Positions 1 to 9,700 of a stretch of DNA of 64,000 bases are shown piece by piece. The position numbers were made by a program, and so were the translations under genes. This stretch comes from Pedobacter psychroterrae (GTDB lineage Bacteria; Bacteroidota; Bacteroidia; Sphingobacteriales; Sphingobacteriaceae): the NCBI RefSeq assembly GCF_004331695.1, contig NZ_SJSL01000002.1, positions 124,001 through 188,000 of the forward strand. The letters are read 5' to 3'. Each line of letters opens with the position of its first letter. Position 1 is the stretch's first letter. Below the pieces are notes generated by a model, which was given only the letters and a program-made list of their open reading frames with translations, ran no database searches and had not been told where the DNA came from.

Positions 1-1
1 G

Positions 2-496
2 AATATTGCACCGTTGGGATATGGTCAGGTGTCTGCATATCAGACCATTACATCTGGACCTATTTATTTCGGATTTACAGACAACGGCTCTACAGTTTCA
101 AATTATGAAGGCGCAGCGGCGATTAAAATAGGGCAGCATTTTACTGTAATTTATTTTTCAACGGGCGGTGAGGCGAAGAATGTTGGCTTCCTTGTAGATG
201 ACATGACTGCTCCTCCCGCAGGTAAGGCGAGGGTGAGGTTTCTGAATTTAAATCCGTTGTTTGTTCAGAAATTTTCAGTCAAACTTCAAGGCGGTGCTGT
301 TTTAACTGCTTCTCTTGAATTTGCCAACAGCAATGCATACGCTGATGTAGACCCGGGTGCAAAGTTTGACCTACTTGCAACTGGTCTGGTTGGCGAGACC
401 GTTGTTGACGCTAATATTCAAGCTGGAAAAATCTATACCATCTGGTTTGACGGTACCACGACGCAACTGACAAGTCATGTTATCCTGCAAAACTAA
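2..496 (+). CDS. DUF4397 domain-containing protein, C-terminal part (gene begins before the window)
   Basis: The reading frame is open to the left edge, so the true start lies outside the window; about 164 residues are visible before the TAA at 494-496. The stretch GKARVRFLNLNP followed by an extracellular-looking beta-rich sequence and ending in YTIWFDG and a short tail resembles the DUF4397 repeat of secreted or lipoprotein surface proteins in Bacteroidota. No catalytic residues are visible and function is unknown for the family. The signal peptide or lipobox would be upstream of the window. A strong hairpin follows the stop, so the gene probably ends its transcript here. Confidence 0.7.
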   Translation, partial: NIAPLGYGQVSAYQTITSGPIYFGFTDNGSTVSNYEGAAAIKIGQHFTVIYFSTGGEAKNVGFLVDDMTAPPAGKARVRFLNLNPLFVQKFSVKLQGGAVLTASLEFANSNAYADVDPGAKFDLLATGLVGETVVDANIQAGKIYTIWFDGTTTQLTSHVILQN

Positions 497-518
497 ACTA
501 ATATGACATTTTTAAGTT

Positions 519-555
519 TAAAAATATCATGGTTATTGCCATGATATTTTTAATT
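519..555 (+). terminator. Rho-independent terminator after the DUF4397 gene
   Basis: A perfect 13-bp inverted repeat lies 24 bases after the stop codon: AAAAATATCATGG at 520-532, loop TTATTG, CCATGATATTTTT at 539-551. The right arm ends in a T run, and the arms pair A and T tracts so it may work in both directions. It separates the DUF4397 gene from the DedA gene. Confidence 0.8.
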
Positions 556-576
556 TTGGGCTTAATTTTATAAGAC

Positions 577-1260
577 TTGGAATTTTTCTCTTTTTTATTA
601 GACTTTCTCCTCCACATTGACAAGCACCTCGAAGAAATTATCAGGGACTATCAGAGCTGGACTTACGTCATTCTTTTTCTAATTATTTTTGCTGAGACTG
701 GTTTTGTCGTCACCCCATTTTTGCCGGGTGATTCGTTGTTATTTGCAATGGGCGCATTAATTGCCGGTGGCAATACAGGATTGAGCATATGGATCATGAT
801 GATCCTCTTAATTATTGCCGCCATATTGGGCAATTCGCTCAACTACAAGCTTGGCAGTTATTTTGGAGTCCAGGTCTTTAAAGAAAGCAACAGGATATTA
901 AAGCTGGAATATTACAACCAGTCGCATATGTTTTTTGAGAAACATGGAGGGAAAGCCGTAATATTTAGTCGTTTCCTGCCTATTTTCAGGACTATAGCGC
1001 CATTTGTGGCTGGAGTAGCCAAAATGCCATTCGGCCGTTTTACCTTGTTCAATATCATTGGTGGGGTATCCTGGATCGTTAGTTTATTATTGGCCGGATA
1101 CTTACTCGGACAAATCCCTGTTGTGAAAAACAACTTTGATATTGTGATCGTGGTGATCGCCGTTGTGACTTTCTTCCCTGCTATTTTTGCTGCTGTAAAA
1201 TCCAGGATGGGTAAGAAGAAAGCCGCAGAAGAAAAGACTACAACAGATATCGAAGGGTAA
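577..1260 (+). CDS. DedA family membrane protein (SNARE-associated/VTT domain)
   Basis: This 227-residue integral membrane protein belongs to the DedA family, which members of other phyla use for lipid carrier (undecaprenyl phosphate or phosphatidylethanolamine) flipping and envelope homeostasis. Visible family features are an acidic residue in the first membrane segment (E40), the PGD turn at 50-52, and the FSRFLPIFRTIAPFVAG signature at 130-146 with R132 and R138, followed by two hydrophobic segments and a short charged tail rich in Lys and Glu. The start used is TTG at 577, because no in-frame ATG precedes the conserved N-terminus. Which lipid it handles cannot be told from the sequence. 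It is convergent with the next gene, only 3 bases away. Confidence 0.88.
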   Translation: MEFFSFLLDFLLHIDKHLEEIIRDYQSWTYVILFLIIFAETGFVVTPFLPGDSLLFAMGALIAGGNTGLSIWIMMILLIIAAILGNSLNYKLGSYFGVQVFKESNRILKLEYYNQSHMFFEKHGGKAVIFSRFLPIFRTIAPFVAGVAKMPFGRFTLFNIIGGVSWIVSLLLAGYLLGQIPVVKNNFDIVIVVIAVVTFFPAIFAAVKSRMGKKKAAEEKTTTDIEG

Positions 1261-1263
1261 TCT

Positions 1264-2220
1264 CTAGTTTTCCCGGCCAATTATATGGCCTTTTTCGTAT
1301 TTTTTATAGGCTTCATCCTGGGCTTTTTTGTCAGCCGTATCGATCGGTATTTTGACAAGGTTTTCCAGTGAGGGCTGACCGGCATCAATCCATGCTGAAT
1401 ACCAATAGGATCCTATCGCTAGTATAGCTGCGCGCATTTGCCGGGCTACCATATCATTCATCGCACGATGATACGCTTTTGAATAGGCTACGGAGTATTG
1501 CCTGACCACAAGGTTGTTGCGTTTAGAAAATCCATATTTCCTATGCGAAGCAAAACTGCTGTCTACCCGCGATTCGCACTTCAGCACGGAATCTACCAGG
1601 CTATGTGTGTGCGTAATGATTGTCCAGGCCTCTTTCAGCGGATTGTTTACATACCTTGCCTTGCCCACGAGGTAATTATAATCGTTAGCAAACAACTCGG
1701 GCAGCCTGCTCTCCCAAAACGCATGGATGCCGGTTTGGTTTGTCAATTGGCCATTGTGGTTTTGTGTGGTATGCAAGGGTACATGTGCGTCGGCTAGGTA
1801 ATGGCCCAGATAGGCCGAATAAACCAATATCTTTAAAGAATCCCGGGTTTTAAAAGCATTTACCAGCTTGTAATAACTTACCTGGATCTGCCAGGGCAAA
1901 ATCCCATTCTCGTTCAGTCGCGCTATCCCGTATTTCTTTACCGCATCATCCCACTTCCGCGGTATACTGTCTATATCTTTTTCGTAGAGCTCCACATCCA
2001 GATAATGCCGTGGCGCCTCAGAAGTATCCGCATACCTGCGTTTGTCGGCGTCGACCGCATGGTCCGAAAGGTATTGGATATTGGCCTTATAAAACCTGCT
2101 GATCCCGGAGGGCAGTGAAAAAACCGCATACCGGGTGATGCGCATATGTGCAAAAAAGCCCCATGACCCCAAGGAAAACAGCACAATAAGCGCAAAAAAA
2201 TAGCGGATGAAACATTTCAT
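1264..2220 (-). CDS. Zinc-dependent phospholipase C/S1-P1 nuclease-like secreted protein
   Basis: The 318-residue protein begins with a hydrophobic signal segment and the sequence WGFFAH (W20, H25), typical of the phospholipase C/S1-P1 nuclease fold in which the mature N-terminal Trp and a nearby His bind zinc. Further candidate zinc ligands are H72 and D75, the HYLADAHVPLH block at 140-150, and H166 with E170 in IHAFWE. The fold hydrolyses phosphodiester bonds (phospholipid or nucleic acid 3-prime ends) outside the cytoplasm; the substrate cannot be predicted here. The cleavage site seems to lie directly before W20. A TAATTTAG box 3 nt before the ATG resembles the -7 promoter element with one mismatch. 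Confidence 0.8.
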   Translation of the reverse strand: MKCFIRYFFALIVLFSLGSWGFFAHMRITRYAVFSLPSGISRFYKANIQYLSDHAVDADKRRYADTSEAPRHYLDVELYEKDIDSIPRKWDDAVKKYGIARLNENGILPWQIQVSYYKLVNAFKTRDSLKILVYSAYLGHYLADAHVPLHTTQNHNGQLTNQTGIHAFWESRLPELFANDYNYLVGKARYVNNPLKEAWTIITHTHSLVDSVLKCESRVDSSFASHRKYGFSKRNNLVVRQYSVAYSKAYHRAMNDMVARQMRAAILAIGSYWYSAWIDAGQPSLENLVKIPIDTADKKAQDEAYKKYEKGHIIGREN

Positions 2221-2252
2221 CCGCTAAATTATACAAGTAACGCCAAACAGCT

Positions 2253-4112
2253 CTATTTGTCTATGCTTTTTCCCTTCATAGCCGATGAAACGGCCACATC
2301 CATCACACGCTCTGCAAACGGACGGGTAAACTCATTCAGCTCATCAGCTTTCTTCAGGATATCATCCTTCTCTGCCGTACCCAAAGCAGTTTTCAATGCG
2401 GCTATATGTTCCTTAGTATTGCTGATCTCATCAGCAGTCAGGTAAACCCCATGCTTTTCTATAAAGCGTTCTGCGGTATATACCAACTGCTCACCCTCGC
2501 TGCGTGCTTCTATCAGCATACGTTGTTCCACATCGCTCTTTGCATGCGTAATGCTGTCTATCAGCATTTTTTCTACAGTATCATCGGTCAGGCCATAACT
2601 AGGCTTAATGTCTACTTCCTGTTTCACGCCCGATCTCAGCTCTATCGCCTGTACCGTCAGGATGCCATCCGCATTCAATAAGAAGTTTATATCCACCTTA
2701 GGCAAGCCAGCAGGCATCGCTGGAATTCCTTTCAGGTCAAATTCAGCCAGTTTTCTGTTCTCCTGCACCAGATCCCTTTCTCCCTGATAAACAGAGATTT
2801 TCATATTCACCTGTCCGTCAAGTGAAGTCGTGTATTGTCGGCCGGCTTTAGTGGGGACCTTAGCATTCCTTGGGATGATCACATCCATCAGGCCGCCCAT
2901 GGTTTCAATACCCAGCGACAAAGGTGTTACATCCAGCAGCAGGATGTCAGAGCGGTTACCTGCCAGAATATCGGCTTGTATGGCTGCACCTAATGCCACT
3001 ACCTCATCCGGATTGATTTGGTCATGTGGCTTGCGGTCAAAGAAACTCGCTACTGCCTGCTTCACATATGGCGTGCGGGTAGAACCACCCACCAATACTA
3101 CTTCATCAATATCCGAGATGCTCAGTTTTGCATCGTTCAGTGCCTGTTTGCAGGAGTCTATCGTTTCCGCCACCCTGGCAGCTATTAATTCTTCAAATGT
3201 TATTTTAGTGATTGAACACCAGATTTCTCCAAGCTTCTCATTGTAAATATTCTGTGTGGTCAGCGCTATTTTTGCCTCTTCCGCTTTAAGTCGCAGTGAT
3301 TGCATCAGAATGGGATCAGTAGCCAGTTCTTCTTTATTTAACCCGTTTTTTTCTATCCAGTAATGGACAATAGCCCGGTCAAAGTCATCACCGCCCAAAA
3401 ATGTATTGCCATTGGTAGACAGTACCTCAAATATGCCGTTCTGTATAGCCAGGATGGAAACATCAAAGGTACCGCCGCCCAGATCATATACCGCAATGGT
3501 CTTCTGCTGGGTAGGGTCTAAACCCAGTCCGTAAGCCAAACTCGCTGCGGTAGGTTCATTTACTATCCTCAATACATCCAAGCCAGCCAGTCGGCCGGCA
3601 TCCCGTGTGGCTTGTCGCTGACTATCATTAAAATAGGCCGGTACGGTGATCACAGCCCGGTTTACCGGAGTCTTCAGCGCATGTTCCGCACGCGCTTTCA
3701 GTTCTTTCAGGATCTCGGCAGAGAGTTCTATCGGCGTATAAAATTTATCCCCCGCTTTGATCTTTACCAATGAATCATTCTCATCATCAATGATCTTATA
3801 GGAAAACGTGTCCTGGTGACCGGCCACATCTTTGTACGACCTGCCCAATAACCGCTTTACCGAAAATATCGTATTGGAAGGATCAGTAGTTAAAAATTCT
3901 TTAGCTTCATTTCCTACCAAAGCATCACCCATGTTATTAAAATGTACTACAGAAGGCACCAAAAGTCCCTTTCCGGTATCATTGATCACCTGTGGGTTCT
4001 TCTCCGGATTGATAAAAGCAACCAAACTATTGGTAGTGCCCAGATCAATTCCTACGATAATCTCTTCTTGTTGAAACGAACCTGTAGCCAGGTTGATGGA
4101 TATCTTTGCCAT
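2253..4112 (-). CDS. hscA: Fe-S cluster assembly chaperone HscA (Hsp70 family)
   Basis: This 619-residue Hsp70 carries the nucleotide-binding signature GIDLGTTNS at 21-29, the second signature around [13 protein letters not shown] and the third around [13 protein letters not shown], followed by a substrate-binding domain and helical lid. It lacks the extended C-terminal tail of DnaK, and its N-terminus ([12 protein letters not shown] before the first strand) matches the HscA branch that helps IscU hand Fe-S clusters to targets. HscB and IscU are not adjacent, but the ISC partners ferredoxin and IscX are encoded at about 24.3-24.9 kb in the same window. DnaK itself is not in the window, so DnaK identity is unlikely but not strictly excluded. 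Confidence 0.87.
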   Translation of the reverse strand: MAKISINLATGSFQQEEIIVGIDLGTTNSLVAFINPEKNPQVINDTGKGLLVPSVVHFNNMGDALVGNEAKEFLTTDPSNTIFSVKRLLGRSYKDVAGHQDTFSYKIIDDENDSLVKIKAGDKFYTPIELSAEILKELKARAEHALKTPVNRAVITVPAYFNDSQRQATRDAGRLAGLDVLRIVNEPTAASLAYGLGLDPTQQKTIAVYDLGGGTFDVSILAIQNGIFEVLSTNGNTFLGGDDFDRAIVHYWIEKNGLNKEELATDPILMQSLRLKAEEAKIALTTQNIYNEKLGEIWCSITKITFEELIAARVAETIDSCKQALNDAKLSISDIDEVVLVGGSTRTPYVKQAVASFFDRKPHDQINPDEVVALGAAIQADILAGNRSDILLLDVTPLSLGIETMGGLMDVIIPRNAKVPTKAGRQYTTSLDGQVNMKISVYQGERDLVQENRKLAEFDLKGIPAMPAGLPKVDINFLLNADGILTVQAIELRSGVKQEVDIKPSYGLTDDTVEKMLIDSITHAKSDVEQRMLIEARSEGEQLVYTAERFIEKHGVYLTADEISNTKEHIAALKTALGTAEKDDILKKADELNEFTRPFAERVMDVAVSSAMKGKSIDK

Positions 4113-4119
4113 AGTACGG

Positions 4120-4127
4120 CAAATTTA
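4120..4127 (-). promoter_or_regulatory. Candidate -7 promoter box for hscA
   Basis: On the minus strand the octamer TAAATTTG matches the Bacteroidota -7 consensus TAnnTTTG and ends 7 nt before the hscA ATG. If used, the transcript would start within about 3 nt of the start codon. The box overlaps the stop codon region of the upstream DUF3810 gene. No clear TTG -33 element was seen. Confidence 0.5.
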
Positions 4128-5207
4128 CAAATCTTTTTTATGGATATTGTAAAGCCAAAGTACTATATCCTGATAGCTGTCGGTACCTTTTGACTGGTTG
4201 TTGAGCTTCAGGAATTTATCAAAGCTCATGTCCATATAACCGTACATCTCGCTATTGTATTTCAGCCAGAAGGCCCTGTCGCGGTCCAGTTCGGCAATGG
4301 TTTTTTTATTGATCGTACGGTACACGATATCATAGATCTCAGGAAAGGCTTTGCCCAGCTCAACCAATACGCTTCTCAGCATCGCATAATAGCCCGAATA
4401 CTGAAACTCTATGTCGTCACTATGTATCGAAGCCAGGTATCCGATCAGATTGGCCTCGTCCTCCCGGCCTATACCCAGCTGGTGGGCAATCTCGTGACAG
4501 GTCACAAAAGGCAAACTCGTATTTGGCAGGTGCATGTTTACATTGGCTTCGCCTGATAGGGGGTTATAATAACCCTCTACGCCCAATCGGGTAATCAGTA
4601 GTTCGTTCAGGACAAACTTAACCGCAGGCACCGGATATTGAAAAAATGGATTCAACCGGGCCATATTCTTATATGCCGTATCAGCTGTTTTCTCCAGTGC
4701 GGCTATATTCCATTTAGCACGTGGTTTTCTTTCCTTTTGCAGCGCATTTATTTTCTTAATCAGGAAGTTGCCTAAAGAAAGCAATTCGGCCTTTGTATAT
4801 TTCTGGTTGCTGATGCCCAACTGGTATGCCACCGGCAATCTTGAATAATTCAATCCCCAGCTCAACTTAAATACGATATAAAGTATCAATGAAAAATTGA
4901 CTACCTGCAAAGGAATCACCCAACTATCGCTCATAACCAGCCGCTTTTTAAACAACTTAATAAAGAACTGCACTACGTTTACCAGCACATAAATGACCAG
5001 CGCAGCATACAGGAAATCACCAATAGGAAATGGAAACAGGGAACTAACAAAACGCTGAAGGATGGAAGTGTATACATATAATCCATTGGAATACATTGAC
5101 TCTACCAATAAAGGAAAGAAGCCAAGCAAAAACACCAGACCTGCCACAAGACAAGTAATGCCAACTTTAGTCAGTAATGTTTTGTGCAATCCGGACAGTT
5201 TCGCCAT
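4125..5207 (-). CDS. DUF3810 membrane metalloprotein
   Basis: The 360-residue protein has three N-terminal hydrophobic segments (about 11-35, 64-84 and 97-116) and then a soluble domain with the zinc-metallopeptidase motif HEIAHQLG (H238, E239, H242) followed by E251 as a likely third ligand or helper in REDEANLIGYLA. This arrangement fits DUF3810, a Bacteroidota family of unknown substrate. The ATG lies 4 bases after the dihydroorotase stop codon, so the two genes are probably cotranscribed, although no functional link to pyrimidine synthesis is evident. Proteolytic activity is inferred from the motif only. Confidence 0.8.
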   Translation of the reverse strand: MAKLSGLHKTLLTKVGITCLVAGLVFLLGFFPLLVESMYSNGLYVYTSILQRFVSSLFPFPIGDFLYAALVIYVLVNVVQFFIKLFKKRLVMSDSWVIPLQVVNFSLILYIVFKLSWGLNYSRLPVAYQLGISNQKYTKAELLSLGNFLIKKINALQKERKPRAKWNIAALEKTADTAYKNMARLNPFFQYPVPAVKFVLNELLITRLGVEGYYNPLSGEANVNMHLPNTSLPFVTCHEIAHQLGIGREDEANLIGYLASIHSDDIEFQYSGYYAMLRSVLVELGKAFPEIYDIVYRTINKKTIAELDRDRAFWLKYNSEMYGYMDMSFDKFLKLNNQSKGTDSYQDIVLWLYNIHKKDL

Positions 5208-5211
5208 CAGA

Positions 5212-6546
5212 TCAGCGGTTGAATTGAAGTCTCTTTCCTATCTCATTGGTCATAAACTTACCCCGCTGATAGGCCAGGTTTCCTGATATAAAAGTATGGG
5301 TGATCTCTGCCTGGAAAGTCTGGCCTTCAAAAGGCGACCAGCCGCATTTGTATAGCACATTTTGTCGGGTTACTTTATATGGATCATTCAGATTCACCAG
5401 CACCAGGTCAGCCCAGTAGCCCTCTCTGATAAATCCTCTTTTTTCTATTTCAAAGCAGGTAGCCACATTATGAGCAGTCTTTTCTGCGATCTGTACCAGC
5501 GAGATCTTTCCCTGATGGTACATTTCAAAAAGTGCAGAAAGCGCATGCTGTACCAGCGGGCCGCCAGATGGTGCCTGCAGGTAAGGCTGTTCTTTCTCTT
5601 CAATGGTATGCGGGGCATGATCGGTGGCAATGATGTCAATATGCCCGTCCAAAACGCCTTTCAATATCGCATCCTTATCTGTAGCAGTCTTCACCGCAGG
5701 GTTCCATTTTATCCAGTTGCCCTTTGTGGCATAGTCGCTGTCGTCAAACCAAAGGTGGTGCACACAAGCCTCCGCTGTAATCTTTTTATCTTTTAATGGG
5801 GTTATGTTGTCAAACAAAGCCACTTCCTTAGCTGTCGAAATGTGCAGGATGTGCAGCCTTGTCGCATATCTTTTGGCCAACTCTACCGCCATCGAAGAGG
5901 ACTTATAACAAGCCTCCGCACTGCGGATCAGCGGGTGCATGTCCACTGTAATATTTTCTCCATACCGCGCCTTAAACGCTGCCATGTTTTGCTGTATCGT
6001 CTGTTCATCTTCACAATGCGTAGCAACCAGTATAGGTGCTTCCTTAAAGATGTTTTCCAGTACTTGCTCATTGTCTACCAGCATGTTGCCTGTAGAAGAA
6101 CCCATGAATACCTTGATCCCGCAAACATTCTTGGGATCTGTTTTCAATACCTCCTCGATATTCGTATTGGAAGCACCCATAAAGAAGGAATAGTTGGCCA
6201 GCGACACTTCCGAAGCGATCTTATATTTATCTGCCAGCAGCTCCTGGGTCAGCGTATTAGGTACCGTATTGGGCATTTCCATGAAGGAAGTAATCCCACC
6301 CGCCACAGCCGCCATGCTCTCCGTAAAGATATCCGCCTTGTGCGTCAGTCCCGGCTCTCTGAAATGCACCTGATCATCTATCATACCCGGAAACAGATGC
6401 AAGCCTTCGGCATTGACCTCAGTAGCTCCCGGCTCGGAAATACCGGCAGCAATTTTTTCAATAAATCCCCCTTTAATCAGGATATCCGCAACAATGATCT
6501 GCCCTTCATTCACTATTGAAGCGCCTTTTATCAATATGGTATTCAT
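5212..6546 (-). CDS. pyrC: Dihydroorotase, type I-like, with Gln in the first metal-ligand position
   Basis: Dihydroorotase interconverts carbamoyl-aspartate and dihydroorotate in pyrimidine synthesis. The 444-residue amidohydrolase shows the substrate loop FREPG after the first strand, the lysine that is normally carboxylated (K145 in GIKVFMGSSTG), metal histidines H177 (ATHCED) and H235 (HILHIS), and the catalytic D309 in IATDHAPHT. The usual HxH motif of strand one reads QVH (Q59, H61), so one of the two metal-site histidines is replaced. All other catalytic residues are intact, which argues for an active enzyme with a modified metal site rather than a dead pseudo-dihydroorotase. It heads a transcript with the DUF3810 gene. 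Confidence 0.88.
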   Translation of the reverse strand: MNTILIKGASIVNEGQIIVADILIKGGFIEKIAAGISEPGATEVNAEGLHLFPGMIDDQVHFREPGLTHKADIFTESMAAVAGGITSFMEMPNTVPNTLTQELLADKYKIASEVSLANYSFFMGASNTNIEEVLKTDPKNVCGIKVFMGSSTGNMLVDNEQVLENIFKEAPILVATHCEDEQTIQQNMAAFKARYGENITVDMHPLIRSAEACYKSSSMAVELAKRYATRLHILHISTAKEVALFDNITPLKDKKITAEACVHHLWFDDSDYATKGNWIKWNPAVKTATDKDAILKGVLDGHIDIIATDHAPHTIEEKEQPYLQAPSGGPLVQHALSALFEMYHQGKISLVQIAEKTAHNVATCFEIEKRGFIREGYWADLVLVNLNDPYKVTRQNVLYKCGWSPFEGQTFQAEITHTFISGNLAYQRGKFMTNEIGKRLQFNR

Positions 6547-6551
6547 ACAGT

Positions 6552-6559
6552 CAAAGCTA
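6552..6559 (-). promoter_or_regulatory. Candidate -7 promoter box for the dihydroorotase gene
   Basis: TAGCTTTG on the minus strand fits TAnnTTTG and ends 5 nt before the ATG at 6546, placing the predicted transcription start at or next to the start codon. No TTG at the expected -33 distance was found. Confidence 0.5.
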
Positions 6560-6720
6560 AAAAAAATATGCTTTTATAAGCTTTGTCAATCATAAATAGT
6601 TATTTCTCTGTCATTTCTGTGGCATAACCGAGAGATTGTCCGCCAACTTCAGTACTTAAAACCCCCGGAACTTTAACTTCGCAGCGGATTCCTTAGATTT
6701 ACCAAACCAAATAATACGAG

Positions 6721-9700
6721 ATGATTAAAAAGTTAGGCGCAATACTGTTCTCCACCCGGACTACGGGCACCATGTTGATTTTGTTTGCTTTTGCCATGGC
6801 AATGGGTACGTTTGTAGAAAATGACTATGGTACACCAGTTGCAAAAGCTTTAATATACGATTGTTGGTGGTTCGAACTGATCATGATCATCCTGGTGCTT
6901 AATTTTCTGGGTAATATCAGCAGATACCGGCTTTACCAAAGAAAAAAACTGCCTTTATTGGTATTCCACCTTGCGTTTGTGCTGATTTTTATTGGTGGCG
7001 CCGTCACCCGGTATATCAGTTTTGAAGGATCTATGTCAATCGGGGAAGGTGAATCCAGCAATTCGATTGTGACCGATAAGACGTTTTTTAAAGTCCACAT
7101 AGGCAATGAAAATAATGCGCTTGCTTATAAGGATCTCCCGGTGACCCTGCTCTCAGACCGTGTGCCATTTTATCTAAAGCCCTTTAAGAGAGATTTCGAA
7201 GAAGAATATGATTTTTACGGCGAGCGGGTCAAGCTGAAAGTTATTGGTTTTTATCCCCGTGCACAAGATTCCCTGATCAAAGATGCCGGTGGCGTGTCTA
7301 CCTTACATTTGGTTGTACTTGAAAACGGAAAGCGCGTCAACAAATACATTACTTCTGGTAGTGTGCTGCTCATTCAGAACCTGTTGGTAGGGTTCAATAA
7401 GGAAACTGAGGGGGCTATCAATATTTCTAACGCAAGCGGCAGTTTACAGATATCCTCCTCTTATGAAGGCAATTACATGATTATGGCTACCCAGGAGCGC
7501 AAAACTGTTTCAGGCAATAGTGAAGCAAATGAATTTCATATGAGAAGCCTGTACACCTATGGCTCCCTGGCTTTCGTAGTTCCGGAAGCGCCAGTCCCGG
7601 CCCGGATCATCCACCTGGAAGGCGATAAAAAGACCCATGAAAACGATCCGGACCTGGTACAGCTCGCCATCACTACGAATAAAGCCACCGATACCGTGTC
7701 ATTCTACGGAGGCAGGGGCTTCACTGATTTTCAGCAACAAGTCCAGGTGGGCGACCTCAGGCTCTCGCTGGCTTATGGCTCCAAGATTTATGAAACTCCT
7801 TTTTCATTGAAGCTCACTGATTTTAAAATGGAAAAATATCCGGGTAGCGAAAGCCCGTCATCCTATTCCTCAGACGTGATGATACAGGACAATGGCAAAG
7901 AAACCCCATACAAGATTTATATGAACCATGTATTGGACCATTCAGGCTACCGCTTCTTTCAGTCTAGTTTCTATCCCGATGAAAAAGGTACCATCCTTTC
8001 GGTAAACCATGATGCCTGGGGCACCAACATTACTTACATTGGTTATACTTTGCTTTTTCTCGGCATGTTTGTCACCCTTTTTTGGAGAGGCACCCATTTC
8101 TCAAAGCTCAACGAGCAACTGAAGCAGCTGTCAAAAACTACAAAAGTGACCTTGCTCTGCTTGTCTTTCCTGGCTTTAGGGCAGGGGGCATATAGCGAGG
8201 AGATTGATACGCATGGCACCAATGGCGCTAAGGAGCATGAGCACCATGCAAATGATGGTCATGACCATTCCGGACATGATCACGGACCTGCACTGCCTGC
8301 TTCCGAAAGTGAAAAGGCAAACATGCAGCAAATGCTGGCCGCACAAGCAGTGGATGCCAGATCTTTTGCGGCAACGGTACAGATCGATCCTGCCCATGCA
8401 GAACACTTTGGCCGTTTGCTGGTCCAGGACTTTGACGGAAGGATTGAGCCCATCAATACACTTGCCTTAGAGATCTTAAGAAAGATTCATGGCAAAGAGC
8501 GCTTTCACTCCTTAAATGCCAATCAGTTTTTGCTAGCTATCTCCAGTTCGCCGCTCAAATGGCTCACTGTACCCTTGATTCAGATTTCTGCCAAGGGTGG
8601 AAATGAAGCTTTGAAGAAATTGAAAGCAGATGAGAATGGTTACACTACCATGATCAATTTGCTGACTATTGGCGGGGATGGCTCTGCGGAATTCATCCTG
8701 GCTGATGACTACAGGAAGGCCTTCGCCAAAAAACCTGCAGATCAGGGTACTTACGATAAGTTTGTACTCGAGCTGAATGACAAGTTGTATGCCATGCAAC
8801 AGTTGATAGATGGGCATTATTTACGGATTCTGCCCCTTGCAGGCGACAAGAACAATACCTGGGTAGCCATGCCTTACGATCCGGTTAGCGGACAATTGAA
8901 CAATCCCGTAGCACTTTATTTCTCCAGTGTGGTTGCCGCACAGTCTGCCAACAACTGGAAGGGGGTAGATGATAAACTAAATCACATAAAACAATTGCAA
9001 CTAAAGCACGGTAAGGATGTTGTCCCTTCCGAGGCAAAGATTGAATGGGAAATCAGGTACAATTCATGGAACCTTTTCCTGAAGATCATGATCGTTTATT
9101 CCATATTGGGAACTATCATCCTGGCCCTCGCTTTTATCCGTTTATTCAAACAAAACAAATTGCTGGACCGTTTTGTGCTGGTGCTCCTAATATTGATCGG
9201 AACAGCAGCAGCCCTTCAGGCAATGGGTTTAGGTGTACGCTGGTACATTTCCGGGCATGAGCCATGGAGTAACGGCTATGAAGCGGTACTTTTCATCAGT
9301 TGGATCGGTGTTTTATCAGGGATGTTGCTTTATCGCAACAGCAATGCTTTCATTCTGGCAGCAGGGTGTTTGATTGCCGTCATCCTCATGGGCTTTGCGC
9401 ATGGAGGTTCGCAGATGAACCCACAAATCACCCCGCTAGTACCCGTATTGAAGTCCTACTGGCTAATGATCCATGTGGCCATCATCACATCCAGTTATGG
9501 TTTTTTCGGCCTCAGTGCCTTACTCGGCACGGTGGTATTGATCTTGTTTATCATCGATAACGATAAAATAGCTGCCAAAGTGAAGTCTTCTGTTGCGGAA
9601 CTCAGTATTGTGAATGAGCTTTCTCTGACAGTCGGCGTGTTCCTGCTGACAGTAGGTACATTCCTGGGTGGAATCTGGGCCAATGAAAGCTGGGGACGGT

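Noticed and set aside
5842-6519. A 225-codon plus-strand frame opposite the dihydroorotase gene
   Set aside because: It is a shadow of the pyrC reading frame: its protein has no domain or membrane pattern and is rich in Arg, His and Cys as expected from antisense reading.
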